Positions 51,732 through 60,270 are shown, counted from the stretch's first letter. The stretch is DNA of 64,000 nt from Streptomyces fructofermentans (GCF_014651055.1 NZ_BMWD01000016.1:127275-191274), one strand, 5' to 3'. A program made the numbers and translations. Notes: a model not told the origin generated them from the letters alone.

Positions 51732-51779
51732 GCGTGTCGAAGGGGCGGGCGGGCACGGGCCCTGGAAGCGGCCCGTGCC

Positions 51780-52640
51780 TCAGGCCGTACGGGCGATCAG
51801 GTAGCGGAACACGTTCGGCATCCAGACCGTCCCGTCGCGCCGCTCGTACGGATTCAGCGCCTCCCGCAGTTCCTTGTCGACCTGGACGGGGTCCGTCGCC
51901 GCTGCGGCCGGATCGAAGAGACCGGTCGACAGCAGTCCCCGTACGGCGTTGTCCATGTCGGCGTACCCGAAGGGGCACGCGACGCGCCCCGATCCGTCGG
52001 GCCGCAGACCGGCTCGCCTCGCGGCCTCCTCCAGGTCGTCCCGCAGCGCGGTGCGCGGTCCGGACTCCCCGCGCAGCGGTTCGTCGTCCGGCTTCGTCGC
52101 GGCCCGCAGCACGGCCGACGTGGCGCAGCGCTCAGGGGGTCCCCAGCCCGCGAGGACCACGGGAACCCCGTGCCCGACGAGCCGGGTCGCCGCCGCGAGC
52201 GAGCTGTCGAGGGCCTCGGCGTCCCCGCTCACGCATCCGATCGGCTCGAACGCGGTCACCAGGTTGTAGCGGGCCCTCCCCGGGTCCGTGACGTCCGCCG
52301 GGCCCCCGGCCACCAGCCGGGCACGGCCGCCCGGGCGCGTGCCCCACGCCTCGGGCAGTAACCGCTCGCGCGCCAGGGCCAGCCGCTCGCGCGCGGCGGA
52401 CTCGACCCCCGTGACCTCGGCGCCCCGTGACGCCGCCATCAGCAGGGCGAGCCCCGATCCGCAGCCGAGCCCCAACAGCCTGGTCGAGGAGCCGACTTCG
52501 AGCCGCTCGTAGACGGCTTCGTACAGCGGAACGAGCATCCGCTCCTGGATTTCCGCCCAGTCACGTGCGCGTGCCCACGGATCCACCCGGGGCGCCGCCC
52601 CGGGGTGAGGTAGGTGATGCCGCACGAGCGTAGGTGTCAT
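51780..52640 (-). CDS. SAM-dependent methyltransferase
   Basis: A 286-residue class I methyltransferase. The S-adenosylmethionine-binding motif I is RLLGLGCGSGLALLMAASRG, with acidic motif II at VTGVESAARERLALAR. The target cannot be deduced. The C-terminus FRYLIARTA resembles small-molecule methyltransferases of Streptomyces. ATG 52640 begins MTPTLVRHHLPHPG. It converges on ffh, with a gene-free kilobase upstream. Confidence 0.88.
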   Translation of the reverse strand: MTPTLVRHHLPHPGAAPRVDPWARARDWAEIQERMLVPLYEAVYERLEVGSSTRLLGLGCGSGLALLMAASRGAEVTGVESAARERLALARERLLPEAWGTRPGGRARLVAGGPADVTDPGRARYNLVTAFEPIGCVSGDAEALDSSLAAATRLVGHGVPVVLAGWGPPERCATSAVLRAATKPDDEPLRGESGPRTALRDDLEEAARRAGLRPDGSGRVACPFGYADMDNAVRGLLSTGLFDPAAAATDPVQVDKELREALNPYERRDGTVWMPNVFRYLIARTA

Positions 52641-52852
52641 CGAAAGCGCCCCAATCCGCCGAGAGTTGTCTCCGTGCCCCGTTCATCCGCCCCCGTGCAG
52701 TGCGTCGGCACTCCCCCCGTATGCCAGGAAACTCCGCGCTCGTCGTGACGTCCAGGGGTTACGGAGCCCGGCTTGCGCGCCAGGGGCGTACGCCGCGAGA
52801 TTTCACATCCCGGCAACCTGGGGCCGTACCGCCGCGTCACGAGGAGGGCGCC

Positions 52853-52882
52853 GGGGGGTCGCGGCCGGGCCCGCGACCCCCC
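52853..52882. terminator. Orphan strong hairpin
   Basis: Perfect 12-bp arms GGGGGGTCGCGG / CCGCGACCCCCC with a 6-nt loop. No annotated gene ends here on either strand, so it may terminate an unrecognised RNA. Confidence 0.6.
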
Positions 52883-53552
52883 GTGCCGGTGCCGGGACCT
52901 GGACCGCGGGCCCCGCGCGAGCAGCGGCCCGGCCGGGTCCCGCGGCCGTCCCGCGCGGCGGCGGCCGGCCGCCGGAGACGCCGGAGGGCGGCCGCTTGCG
53001 GGGGCGGGCCGGTGCGGGCGGATGGCCTGAACGCGCCGTACGGCGATGACAGCCGGTGGCCGCCGCGCACGCGACCGGGGGCGAACGGGCCGCCGGCCGC
53101 GCCAGCCGGGAGGAGGGAGTGGTTCCGGCCAAGGTCCGCGCCGGCTGCCGTACCCGTGCGCGAGGGTGTCCCCGCCCAGGTCGCACGCCCCGCGGGCGGC
53201 CGCCGCGGCGGCGGGGAACCGGGCCGCGCGGCCCGTGCGTCCTACCCGGCGAACGGCGTCGGCCCGCTTCCCACCCGCAGCTCTCCCGCCCCTCCCGGCT
53301 CTCCGGCTTCTCTCCCCGGGGCGGGTCCGTCCGCGGGGCCGTCCGGGCCCGCCTCGCGCACGGCACATGGAAGGCGTCCGGTCGCGGAGTGCGGGTCGGT
53401 GCCCGCGGCCGCCGGGGCACCGGGTAACGTCGCCGTCGTGGCCCCGCTCCCACCGGGCCCGGGCATTCCGCGGCGAGAAGGACCGAAACACCACTTGCGC
53501 GCGCGGCGGCCCCAGGTGCCCCGGACGGTGGACACCGTCTACGGGCCGGATC

Positions 53553-53570
53553 GTACGTATCCCTACGTAC
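53553..53570. promoter_or_regulatory. Palindromic operator-like site
   Basis: GTACGTA, TCCC, TACGTAC: a 7-bp perfect inverted repeat with 4-bp spacing, about 150 bp upstream of the SprT-like gene. The regulator is unknown. Confidence 0.45.
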
Positions 53571-53716
53571 CGCCTTGGTAGGAGCTGTGAGGCTTCTCCG
53601 CAGATCAGCGCACCCGCCCTCGTCAGGACGCATCAGTGCCAACTGACGGGTACGTGCAAATTATTTGGGATGCCCCGGAATAGGAACACAGAGGCACCCA
53701 GGCTCGTTGTCATTAC

Positions 53717-54313
53717 GTGAGCACGACACCACCTGTTCTCGCCGCAGAGCTGGCAGGGGCGTGGGCCGACATTCAGCGGCACCACTCCGAGCTGCCCGAT
53801 CTTGCCGCGCCAGAGTCCCTGATCGGAGAGTCGTCGTCCGCCTGCGGGCACGAGCTCTCCTTCGAACGACTGCTTCACGAGGCAGTCCACGGCATCGCCG
53901 CCGCCCGAGGTGTCCGCGACACCTCGCGCGCCGGCCGGTACCACAACCGCAGATTCCTGGCGATCGCCGAGGAGCTGGGCCTGGACCACCCCGAGGAGCC
54001 GCATCCCAGCAGCGGCTTCTCGCTGGTCACGCTCAATCCCGAGGCCAAGCGCCGCTACCGCCCGACGATCGAACGGCTGCAGCGCGCCCTCAAGGCGCAC
54101 TCCGCCGCGACCGCCGAGGACACGAGCCGCAGCTTCCGCGGCCCGGCGGCCAGGCACGGCTCCTCCGGAGGGGGCGTGCGGGTGAAGGCCGTCTGCGACT
54201 GCGGGCGCAATGTCCGCGTCGTCCCCTCGGTCCTCGCCCAGGCGCCGATCGTGTGCGGAGGGTGCGGGAAGCCGTTCCGCATCCCGGAGGTGGTCGGCGC
54301 GGCAGCGGGCTGA
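53717..54313 (+). CDS. SprT-like zinc metallopeptidase
   Basis: A 198-residue protein. The zincin motif HExxH is in RLLHEAVHGIAAARG (His54, Glu55, His58), with a likely third ligand in RAGRYHNRRFLAIAEELGL (His76). The C-terminus carries a zinc ribbon of Cys160/Cys162 and Cys180/Cys183. This arrangement matches SprT/Spartan-type proteins; eukaryotic Spartan degrades DNA-protein crosslinks, and similar genes are frequent in actinobacteriophages. GTG 53717 begins MSTTPPVLAAELAG; no clear ribosome-binding site. Alone between the gene-free region and rpsP. Function is inferred from fold motifs only. Confidence 0.82.
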   Translation: MSTTPPVLAAELAGAWADIQRHHSELPDLAAPESLIGESSSACGHELSFERLLHEAVHGIAAARGVRDTSRAGRYHNRRFLAIAEELGLDHPEEPHPSSGFSLVTLNPEAKRRYRPTIERLQRALKAHSAATAEDTSRSFRGPAARHGSSGGGVRVKAVCDCGRNVRVVPSVLAQAPIVCGGCGKPFRIPEVVGAAAG

Positions 54314-54634
54314 GCAGGCGACAGCCGCAGCGGCGGGCACGCGTGGCCGCCGGGGTGGTGCCAGGGAGCGCAGCGGCATCTCGTGGGTGCCGGGTTGCGC
54401 GGTGGCGCCCCCCGACGGCTTCACCCGTCCGGCGGGCAGGTCGTGCCGGTGGCGGGTGCCGGCCGCCCGGTTCGAGGCCCCCGTCCGGGTGTGGCAGAAT
54501 GGGCGGCTGTACTCGACAGCCGACCAGGACCCCTCTCTCCTCCGGCTGACGCGTCCATCGGGCACTCGGGTACCGCAACCCCACGCGGCAATTCGCCGTG
54601 CCCAACCACGTCAAGACCAGGAGACACCACTTCC
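54314..54634 (+). other. Spacer upstream of rpsP
   Basis: 321 bp with no supported gene. It holds the rpsP promoter and a leader of about 130 nt. Confidence 0.6.
54473..54516 (+). promoter_or_regulatory. rpsP promoter block
   Basis: TTCGAG (54473-54478), 16 nt, CAGAAT (54495-54500). The region GTGGCAGAATGGGCGGCTG followed by TAC is nearly repeated upstream of rplS, which supports it as a functional ribosomal promoter. Confidence 0.55.
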
Positions 54635-55054
54635 GTGGCAGTCAAGATCAAGCTGAAGCGTCTGGGCAAGATCCGTTCGCCTCACTACCGCATCGTCGTC
54701 GCCGACTCCCGTACCCGCCGTGACGGCCGGGCCATCGAGGAGATCGGCCTGTACCACCCGGTGCAGAACCCCTCGCGCATCGAGGTCGACACCGACCGCG
54801 CGCAGTACTGGCTGGGTGTCGGCGCGCAGCCGACCGAGCCCGTGCTCGCCATCCTCAAGCTGACCGGCGACTGGCAGAAGTTCAAGGGCCTTCCCGCCCC
54901 GGCTCCGCTGCTCGTCGCCGAGCCGAAGGCCGCCCGCCCGCTGTTCGACGCCCTTGGCGGCGACGACGAGGGCAAGGGTGAGGCCATCACCCAGAAGAAG
55001 AAGGCTGAGAAGAAGGACGAGGCTGCCGCCGAGTCCGCGTCGACCGAGGCCTGA
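54635..55054 (+). CDS. rpsP: 30S ribosomal protein S16
   Basis: A 139-residue protein: MAVKIKLKRLGKIRSPHYRI, DSRTRRDGRAIEEIGLYHP and AQYWLGVGAQPT are canonical. A Lys/Glu/Ala-rich C-terminal extension (QKKKAEKKDEAAAESAS) is typical of actinobacteria. GTG 54635 follows AGGAGACACCACTTCC. It is first gene of the rpsP-khpA-rimM-trmD operon. Confidence 0.98.
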   Translation: MAVKIKLKRLGKIRSPHYRIVVADSRTRRDGRAIEEIGLYHPVQNPSRIEVDTDRAQYWLGVGAQPTEPVLAILKLTGDWQKFKGLPAPAPLLVAEPKAARPLFDALGGDDEGKGEAITQKKKAEKKDEAAAESASTEA

Positions 55055-55056
55055 GC

Positions 55057-55296
55057 ATGCTCGAGGACGCTCTCGAGCACCTCGTGAAGGGCATCGTCGA
55101 CAACCCGGACGATGTGCAGGTCGCCTCGCGCAACCTGCGCCGCGGGCGCGTTCTCGAGGTCCGGGTCCACCCCGACGACCTCGGTAAGGTGATCGGCCGC
55201 AACGGCCGCACCGCGCGTGCCCTGCGCACCGTCGTGGGCGCCATCGGCGGCCGCGGCGTCCGTGTCGACCTCGTCGACGTGGACCACGTCCGCTGA
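55057..55296 (+). CDS. khpA: KH-domain RNA-binding protein KhpA
   Basis: A 79-residue single KH domain with the GxxG loop in GKVIGRNGRTARALR. It starts 2 nt after the rpsP stop. KhpA proteins bind RNA, often with KhpB/EloR, and affect cell division and ribosome-related processes in other bacteria. Confidence 0.95.
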   Translation: MLEDALEHLVKGIVDNPDDVQVASRNLRRGRVLEVRVHPDDLGKVIGRNGRTARALRTVVGAIGGRGVRVDLVDVDHVR

Positions 55297-55316
55297 CGTA
55301 AAACGCAGCACCGGCT

Positions 55317-55352
55317 CGGGCCGGGGAGGGCCTTTGGGCCGTCCCCGGCCCG
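55317..55352 (+). terminator. Hairpin between khpA and rimM
   Basis: The 16-nt arms 55317-55332 and 55337-55352 (one mismatch) close a TTTG loop. There is no U-tract, so it may be a partial terminator or RNA-processing site that lowers rimM-trmD expression relative to S16. Confidence 0.7.
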
Positions 55353-55402
55353 TAGTCGTCTACGAGGCAATGCCGTAGGCACACGACAGGAGATCAAGCA
55401 AA

Positions 55403-56029
55403 GTGCAGTTGGTAGTCGCGCGGGTGGGCCGTGCCCATGGCATCAAGGGCGAGGTCACCGTCGAGGTACGCACCGACGAGCCGGAGCTGCGGCTCGCGCC
55501 CGGTGCCGTCCTGGCCACGGACCCCGCCTCGGCCGGTCCGCTGACCATCGAGACCGGGCGGGTGCACAGCGGCCGCCTCCTCCTGCGCTTCGCGGGCGTG
55601 CGGGACCGCAACGCCGCCGAGGCGCTGCGCAACACCCTGCTCATCGCCGACGTCGACCCTGACGCGGCACCCGAGGACCCGGACGAGTACTACGACCACC
55701 AGCTCATGGACCTGGACGTCGTCACCGCGGACGGGGTGGAGGTCGGACGGATCACCGAGATCTCGCACCTGCCCTCGCAGGACCTCTTCGTCGTGGAGCG
55801 GGCCGACGGCACCGAGGTGCTGATCCCGTTCGTCGAGGAGATCGTCGTCGAGATCGACCTCCAGGAGCAGCGCGCGGTCATCGACCCGCCGCCCGGGCTG
55901 ATCGACGACCGCGCCGTCGTCGCGTCCGCCAGGGACGACGACGGCAGCGGCGAGGACGCCACCGCCCCGGGGAGCGACGCGGACGCGGCCGAGGGCACCG
56001 GCGGCGCGTCCGCCAGGGGCGAGGCGTGA
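55403..56029 (+). CDS. rimM: Ribosome maturation factor RimM
   Basis: A 208-residue 30S assembly factor that binds S19. An N-terminal RimM barrel (VARVGRAHGIKGEVTVEVRT) and C-terminal PRC barrel (QDLFVVERADGTEVLIPFVEEIV), with an additional disordered acidic Ala/Gly-rich tail of ~35 residues. GTG 55403 follows AGGAGATCAAGCAAA. It overlaps trmD by one base. Confidence 0.96.
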   Translation: MQLVVARVGRAHGIKGEVTVEVRTDEPELRLAPGAVLATDPASAGPLTIETGRVHSGRLLLRFAGVRDRNAAEALRNTLLIADVDPDAAPEDPDEYYDHQLMDLDVVTADGVEVGRITEISHLPSQDLFVVERADGTEVLIPFVEEIVVEIDLQEQRAVIDPPPGLIDDRAVVASARDDDGSGEDATAPGSDADAAEGTGGASARGEA

Positions 56030-56850
56030 TGCGGCTCGACGTCGTCACGATCTTCCCCGAGTACCTGGAACCCCTGAACGTCTCCCTCGTCGGCAAGGCC
56101 CGCGCGCGCGGGCAGCTGAACGTGCACGTGCACGACCTGCGCGAGTGGACGTACGACCGGCACAACACGGTCGACGACACCCCGTACGGCGGCGGGCCCG
56201 GCATGGTCATGAAGACGGACCCCTGGGGCGACGCCCTGGACTCGGTCCTCGCGGACGGCTACGACACCGGTTCCCACGGGCCCGCGCTCGTCGTCCCCAC
56301 CCCCAGCGGGCGCCCCTTCACCCAGGAACTCGCCGTCGAACTGTCCGAGCGCCCCTGGCTGGTCTTCGCGCCCGCCCGCTACGAGGGCATCGACCGCCGG
56401 GTCGTCGACGAGTACGCGACTCGTATGCCCGTGTACGAGGTCTCCATCGGCGACTACGTGCTCGCCGGCGGCGAGGCGGCCGTCCTGGTCGTCACGGAGG
56501 CCGTGGCCCGGCTGCTGCCCGGAGTCCTCGGCAACGCCGAGTCGCACCGGGACGACTCCTTCGCGCCGGGAGCCATGGCGAACCTGCTCGAGGGGCCCGT
56601 CTACACCAAACCGCCCGAGTGGCGCGGCCGGGACATCCCCGACGTGCTGCTCAGCGGCCACCACGGCAGGATCGCCCGCTGGCGCCGCGACGAGGCGCTG
56701 AAGCGCACGGCGGCCAACCGGCCGGACCTCATCGAGCGCTGCGACTCCGCCGCCTTCGACAAGAAGGACCGGGAGATGCTCTCGATCCTCGGCTGGCAGC
56801 CCGCGCCGGACGGCCGATTTTGGCGCAGGCCGGAGGCCGTGGAAGAATAG
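56029..56850 (+). CDS. trmD: tRNA (guanine37-N1)-methyltransferase
   Basis: A 273-residue SPOUT methyltransferase placing m1G37 to prevent frameshifting. MRLDVVTIFPEYLEPL, DDTPYGGGPGMVMK, RYEGIDRRV and the knotted cofactor site SIGDYVLAGGEAAVL are conserved. ATG 56029 within TGATG was preferred over the adjoining GTG 56026. The 3' end contains the putative rplS promoter block. Confidence 0.97.
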   Translation: MRLDVVTIFPEYLEPLNVSLVGKARARGQLNVHVHDLREWTYDRHNTVDDTPYGGGPGMVMKTDPWGDALDSVLADGYDTGSHGPALVVPTPSGRPFTQELAVELSERPWLVFAPARYEGIDRRVVDEYATRMPVYEVSIGDYVLAGGEAAVLVVTEAVARLLPGVLGNAESHRDDSFAPGAMANLLEGPVYTKPPEWRGRDIPDVLLSGHHGRIARWRRDEALKRTAANRPDLIERCDSAAFDKKDREMLSILGWQPAPDGRFWRRPEAVEE

Positions 56851-56864
56851 GCGGCTGCTGTACG
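56838..56864 (+). promoter_or_regulatory. Putative rplS promoter block
   Basis: CCGTGGAAGAATAGGCGGCT followed by GCTGTAC closely matches the rpsP element (GTGGCAGAATGGGCGGCTG then TAC). AAGAAT (56843-56848) would be the -10, inside the trmD end, giving L19 its own promoter and a leader of about 130 nt. Confidence 0.5.
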
Positions 56865-56984
56865 TCGTCCGGCGTGCGCCCCTGCCACAGGGGGACACGA
56901 CGCCCGCCCCGACATGGACAGCCCACCTTCGGAACACCTACTTCCGTCGATGACCTGTGGCATCGCCGAAGAAAGCAGACGATC

Positions 56985-57335
56985 ATGGCCCACCTGCTCG
57001 ACTCCGTCGACTCCGCGTCGCTGCGCAGCGACGTCCCGGCCTTCCGCCCGGGTGACACCGTCAACGTCCACGTCCGCGTCATCGAGGGCAACCGCTCCCG
57101 TGTGCAGCAGTTCAAGGGCGTAGTCATCCGCCGCCAGGGCGCCGGTGTCCGCGAGACCTTCACGGTCCGCAAGGTCTCGTTCTCCGTCGGCGTCGAGCGC
57201 ACGTTCCCGGTGCACACCCCGATCGTCGAGAAGATCGAGCTCGTGACCCGCGGTGACGTGCGTCGCGCCAAGCTGTACTACCTCCGTGAGCTGCGCGGCA
57301 AGGCCGCGAAGATCAAGGAGAAGCGCGACAACTGA
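56985..57335 (+). CDS. rplS: 50S ribosomal protein L19
   Basis: A 116-residue protein, MAHLLDSVDSASLRSDVPAF, with FRPGDTVNVHVRVIEGNRSR, FKGVVIRRQG and the C-terminal AKLYYLRELRGKAAKIKEKR. ATG 56985 follows GAAGAAAGCAGACGATC. It is followed after 44 nt by the signal peptidase cluster, likely read through. Confidence 0.98.
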   Translation: MAHLLDSVDSASLRSDVPAFRPGDTVNVHVRVIEGNRSRVQQFKGVVIRRQGAGVRETFTVRKVSFSVGVERTFPVHTPIVEKIELVTRGDVRRAKLYYLRELRGKAAKIKEKRDN

Positions 57336-57379
57336 GCTCGCACCGGGTCCTCATGAGGGCCGGATAGCATCTGGCCCAC

Positions 57380-58327
57380 ATGGACGCCGAAGCACAGCAC
57401 ACGGAGCGCGACCGCTCCTCCCAGCCCGCCCTGCCCGAGGAGAACTCGGACACGGCGGGGGCGGAGGAACGGTCGCGTTTCGCGTTGGTGGCCCGCGCCG
57501 CGGACTGGCTGCCGGGCGGCCGGTTCAGCCTGACCGTGCTGATCTGCCTGGTCTTCCTGCTGCTCCTCAGCCAGTTCGTGATCCAGCCGTTCCAGATTCC
57601 CAGCGGCTCGATGGAGCCCGGATTGAGGATCGGGGACCGCGTTCTCGTAAATAGGTTGGCGTACCGTTTCGGTGCTGAGCCGAGGCGCGGTGACGTCGTC
57701 GTGTTCGACGGCACCGGTTACTTCGGCGACGCCGACTACATCAAACGTGTGGTCGGCGTGGGGGGAGACCATGTGGTGTGCTGCGACAGGCAGGGGAGGA
57801 TCGAGGTGAACGGCCGGTCCGTCGACGAATCGACGTTCCTGTACCCGGGGGACGAACCGTCGGAGGCGTCCTTCGACGTCCTCGTGCCGGACGGCACCCT
57901 GTTCGTCCTCGGTGACCACCGCGGCGACTCCAGCGACTCCCGTGATCATCTGGGCTCCCCGGGCGGCGGGATGATCCCGGTCGGCCGCGTGGTCGGCCGG
58001 GCCGACTGGATCGTGTGGCCCGCGGAGCACTGGACCGGGGTGGAGCGGGCGCAGGCCCACGCCCGCGCGGCCGACCCGTCCCTGCCGGAGTACGGCGGGG
58101 GCGAGGGCGCCCTGTGGACCGGGAGCCGTCCGCCCCTGGCTGCGACGCCCGGACCCGTCAGGTCCGCTCGGGGGCGTTTTCCGGCCAATGACGCTGGAGC
58201 GGGCCCGGAGGGCGGGCCGCCCCGTGCCGCCGCTGAGCGCAGAGCCGGGCACGTCAGGACCGGGCCCGTCGCCGCGGGCCCGCTGCCGGTGCACGGCCCC
58301 TCGACCGCGGACGGTGTCCATGGGTAA
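57380..58327 (+). CDS. sipW: Type I signal peptidase SipW-like
   Basis: 315 residues; first of four paralogous leader peptidases. An N-terminal transmembrane helix (about 50-69), catalytic serine IPSGSMEP (Ser77) and general-base lysine DYIKRVVGVGGD (Lys122), then box E GDHRGDSSDSRDH. There is no C-terminal membrane helix; instead ~100 disordered residues. It cleaves Sec and Tat signal peptides at the outer membrane face. ATG 57380. Its end overlaps sipX by 8 bp. The W/X/Y/Z naming follows the known Streptomyces cluster order. Confidence 0.93.
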   Translation: MDAEAQHTERDRSSQPALPEENSDTAGAEERSRFALVARAADWLPGGRFSLTVLICLVFLLLLSQFVIQPFQIPSGSMEPGLRIGDRVLVNRLAYRFGAEPRRGDVVVFDGTGYFGDADYIKRVVGVGGDHVVCCDRQGRIEVNGRSVDESTFLYPGDEPSEASFDVLVPDGTLFVLGDHRGDSSDSRDHLGSPGGGMIPVGRVVGRADWIVWPAEHWTGVERAQAHARAADPSLPEYGGGEGALWTGSRPPLAATPGPVRSARGRFPANDAGAGPEGGPPRAAAERRAGHVRTGPVAAGPLPVHGPSTADGVHG

Positions 58328-59420
58328 CCGCGGCAAGCCCCGCAGCGCCCGCAGCGCGGCCGAGGACCTCCTGCCCACGGGCAGCAGGCGCACCGGCGGG
58401 GCCCTGGTGCAGGGCCGGGTCGAGCGGCGCAAACTCGCCCGCAAGGTCAAACGGCGCCGCCAGCGTTCCGCGATCAAGGAGATACCGCTCCTGATCGGCG
58501 TGGCCCTGCTGATAGCGCTCGTCCTCAAGACCTTCCTGGTCCAGGCCTTCGTGATCCCGTCGGGCTCCATGGAGCAGACGATCCGGATCGGCGACCGGGT
58601 CCTGGTCGACAAGCTCACGCCGTGGTTCGGCTCGAAGCCCGAGCGCGGCGACGTCGTCGTCTTCAAGGACCCCGGCGGGTGGCTGGAGGACGAGCAGCCG
58701 ACGGCGAAGAAGGAGGACCCGATCGTCGTCAAGCAGGTCAAGGAAGGACTCACCTTCATCGGCCTGCTGCCCTCCGACAACGAGAAGGACCTGATCAAGA
58801 GGGTCGTCGCGGTGGGCGGCGACACCGTCAAGTGCTGCGACCCCCAGGGCCGTGTGACCGTCAACGGCATGCCGCTCGACGAGGCCTACATCCACCCGGG
58901 CAACAAGCCCTCGTCCTTCGGGTTCGAGGTCAAGGTGCCCGAGGGCCGCCTGTGGGTGATGGGCGACCACCGGGCCAACTCGGCCGACTCGCGCTTCCAC
59001 CGCACCGAGAGCTACAACGGGACGGTCTCCGAGGACGAGGTCGTGGGCCGCGCCATGGTCATCGCCTGGCCCATCGGCCACTGGAGCCGGCTCAAGGAAC
59101 CCGACACGTACGCCTCCGTACCCGACGCGCCAGGCGGGTCGGTCGACGCCCTCGGCGCGTCGCATAGGGTGGCCCCCGCGGATCGATACGGATTGATCCC
59201 CCTCCCGAGCCCTGCGGAACTCCCGCTCGTTATGGGAGTGGTGAGCCTGCGTCGCATCCGGCGCGGGCGGCGGCACGGAGTAAGGAGTGGATGTGGGGGA
59301 ATTGGCGGTCGGCGCACGGTCCGGACAAGAGGGCCCGGAGGAGCGGCCGGAGCGATCCGGGGAGCCGGCCCCCCCGGCCGCGGCGAACGCGGCACCGACC
59401 GGGGGCGACTCCGGTCATGA
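58320..59420 (+). CDS. sipX: Type I signal peptidase SipX-like
   Basis: 366 residues. A strongly basic N-terminus (RRKLARKVKRRRQRS), transmembrane helix ~54-76, catalytic IPSGSMEQ (Ser83), Lys160 in DLIKRVVAVGGD, and GDHRANSADSRFH. After the catalytic fold a short hydrophobic stretch (LPSPAELPLVMGVVSL) precedes an Arg/Gly-rich tail that overlaps the start of sipY by 134 bp. ATG 58320 lies in the end of sipW. Confidence 0.92.
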   Translation: MGNRGKPRSARSAAEDLLPTGSRRTGGALVQGRVERRKLARKVKRRRQRSAIKEIPLLIGVALLIALVLKTFLVQAFVIPSGSMEQTIRIGDRVLVDKLTPWFGSKPERGDVVVFKDPGGWLEDEQPTAKKEDPIVVKQVKEGLTFIGLLPSDNEKDLIKRVVAVGGDTVKCCDPQGRVTVNGMPLDEAYIHPGNKPSSFGFEVKVPEGRLWVMGDHRANSADSRFHRTESYNGTVSEDEVVGRAMVIAWPIGHWSRLKEPDTYASVPDAPGGSVDALGASHRVAPADRYGLIPLPSPAELPLVMGVVSLRRIRRGRRHGVRSGCGGIGGRRTVRTRGPGGAAGAIRGAGPPGRGERGTDRGRLRS

Positions 59421-60270
59421 CGACGAGGGCGGCGACGGGCGGGGCGGCCGTCGCGGGCGGGACGGGGACGGCGCCGACTCGGCGCCGAAGAAGCAGCGGT
59501 CCTTCTGGAAGGAGCTCCCGCTGCTCATCGGCATCGCGCTGGTTCTCGCGCTGCTGATCAAGACGTTCCTGGTCCAGGCTTTCTCGATCCCCTCGGACTC
59601 GATGCAGAACACCCTCCAGCAGGGTGACCGGGTCCTCGTCGACAAGCTCACGCCGTGGTTCGGCTCGGAGCCCGAGCGCGGCGAGGTCGTCGTGTTCCAC
59701 GACCCCGACAACTGGCTGGCGGGCGAGCCCACTCCGAACCCGAACGCCATCCAGAAGGCGCTCAGCTGGATCGGCCTGATGCCGTCCGCCGAGGAGAAGG
59801 ACCTCATCAAGAGGGTCATCGGCGTCGGCGGCGACACCGTCGAGTGCAAGGGCACCGGACCGCTGAAGGTCAACGGAAAGGCCCTCAACGAGCAGTCCTT
59901 CCTGTACCCGGGGAACACCCCGTGCACGGTGGACGACGGCGGCGGGCAGTTCAAGGTGAAGGTTCCCGAAGGCAAAATCTGGGTCATGGGCGACCACCGG
60001 CAGAACTCGCTGGACTCCCGCTACCACCAGCAGGACAAGTACCAGGGCATGGTCCCCGTGGACAACGTCGTGGGCCGTGCCGTCGTGGTCGCCTGGCCGC
60101 CCACCCGCTGGTCCACGCTGCCGATCCCGGACACCTTCGACCAGGACCTCAGCGCCGCCGCGGCGCCGGGCGCGCTGGCCCTCGCGGGAGCGGTGCCGCT
60201 GGTGTTCTGGCGCAGGCGTCGCCTCACGATCGGGAACGACAGGGTTTCTGGGTCGGGTACCGCCGGGTAG
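59287..60270 (+). CDS. sipY: Type I signal peptidase SipY-like
   Basis: 327 residues. An acidic/Gly-rich cytoplasmic N-terminus of ~68 residues, transmembrane helix ~77-92, catalytic IPSDSMQN (Ser105), Lys175 in DLIKRVIGVGGD, GDHRQNSLDSRYH, and a C-terminal transmembrane helix (APGALALAGAVPLVFWRRR), in contrast to SipW. GTG 59287 or GTG 59293 (AAGGAG at 5 nt) are both possible starts; either lies within the sipX frame. Confidence 0.92.
   Translation: MDVGELAVGARSGQEGPEERPERSGEPAPPAAANAAPTGGDSGHDDEGGDGRGGRRGRDGDGADSAPKKQRSFWKELPLLIGIALVLALLIKTFLVQAFSIPSDSMQNTLQQGDRVLVDKLTPWFGSEPERGEVVVFHDPDNWLAGEPTPNPNAIQKALSWIGLMPSAEEKDLIKRVIGVGGDTVECKGTGPLKVNGKALNEQSFLYPGNTPCTVDDGGGQFKVKVPEGKIWVMGDHRQNSLDSRYHQQDKYQGMVPVDNVVGRAVVVAWPPTRWSTLPIPDTFDQDLSAAAAPGALALAGAVPLVFWRRRRLTIGNDRVSGSGTAG

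Larger units (their letters stand above)
52641..53716. other. 1.1-kb gene-free GC-rich region
   Basis: Open frames on both strands are Arg/Pro/Gly-rich with no codon-position bias, so I call none. Supported elements are a hairpin at 52853-52882, the palindrome GTACGTA-TCCC-TACGTAC at 53553-53570, and an AT-rich stretch (GTGCAAATTATTTGGGATG, around 53653-53671) that is the likely promoter zone for the next gene. Confidence 0.6.

Noticed and set aside
52637..53642. Minus-strand frames of ~280 codons in the gene-free region
   Set aside because: Arg/Pro/Gly-dominated, no ribosome-binding sites, no family resemblance, and equal GC in all codon positions.
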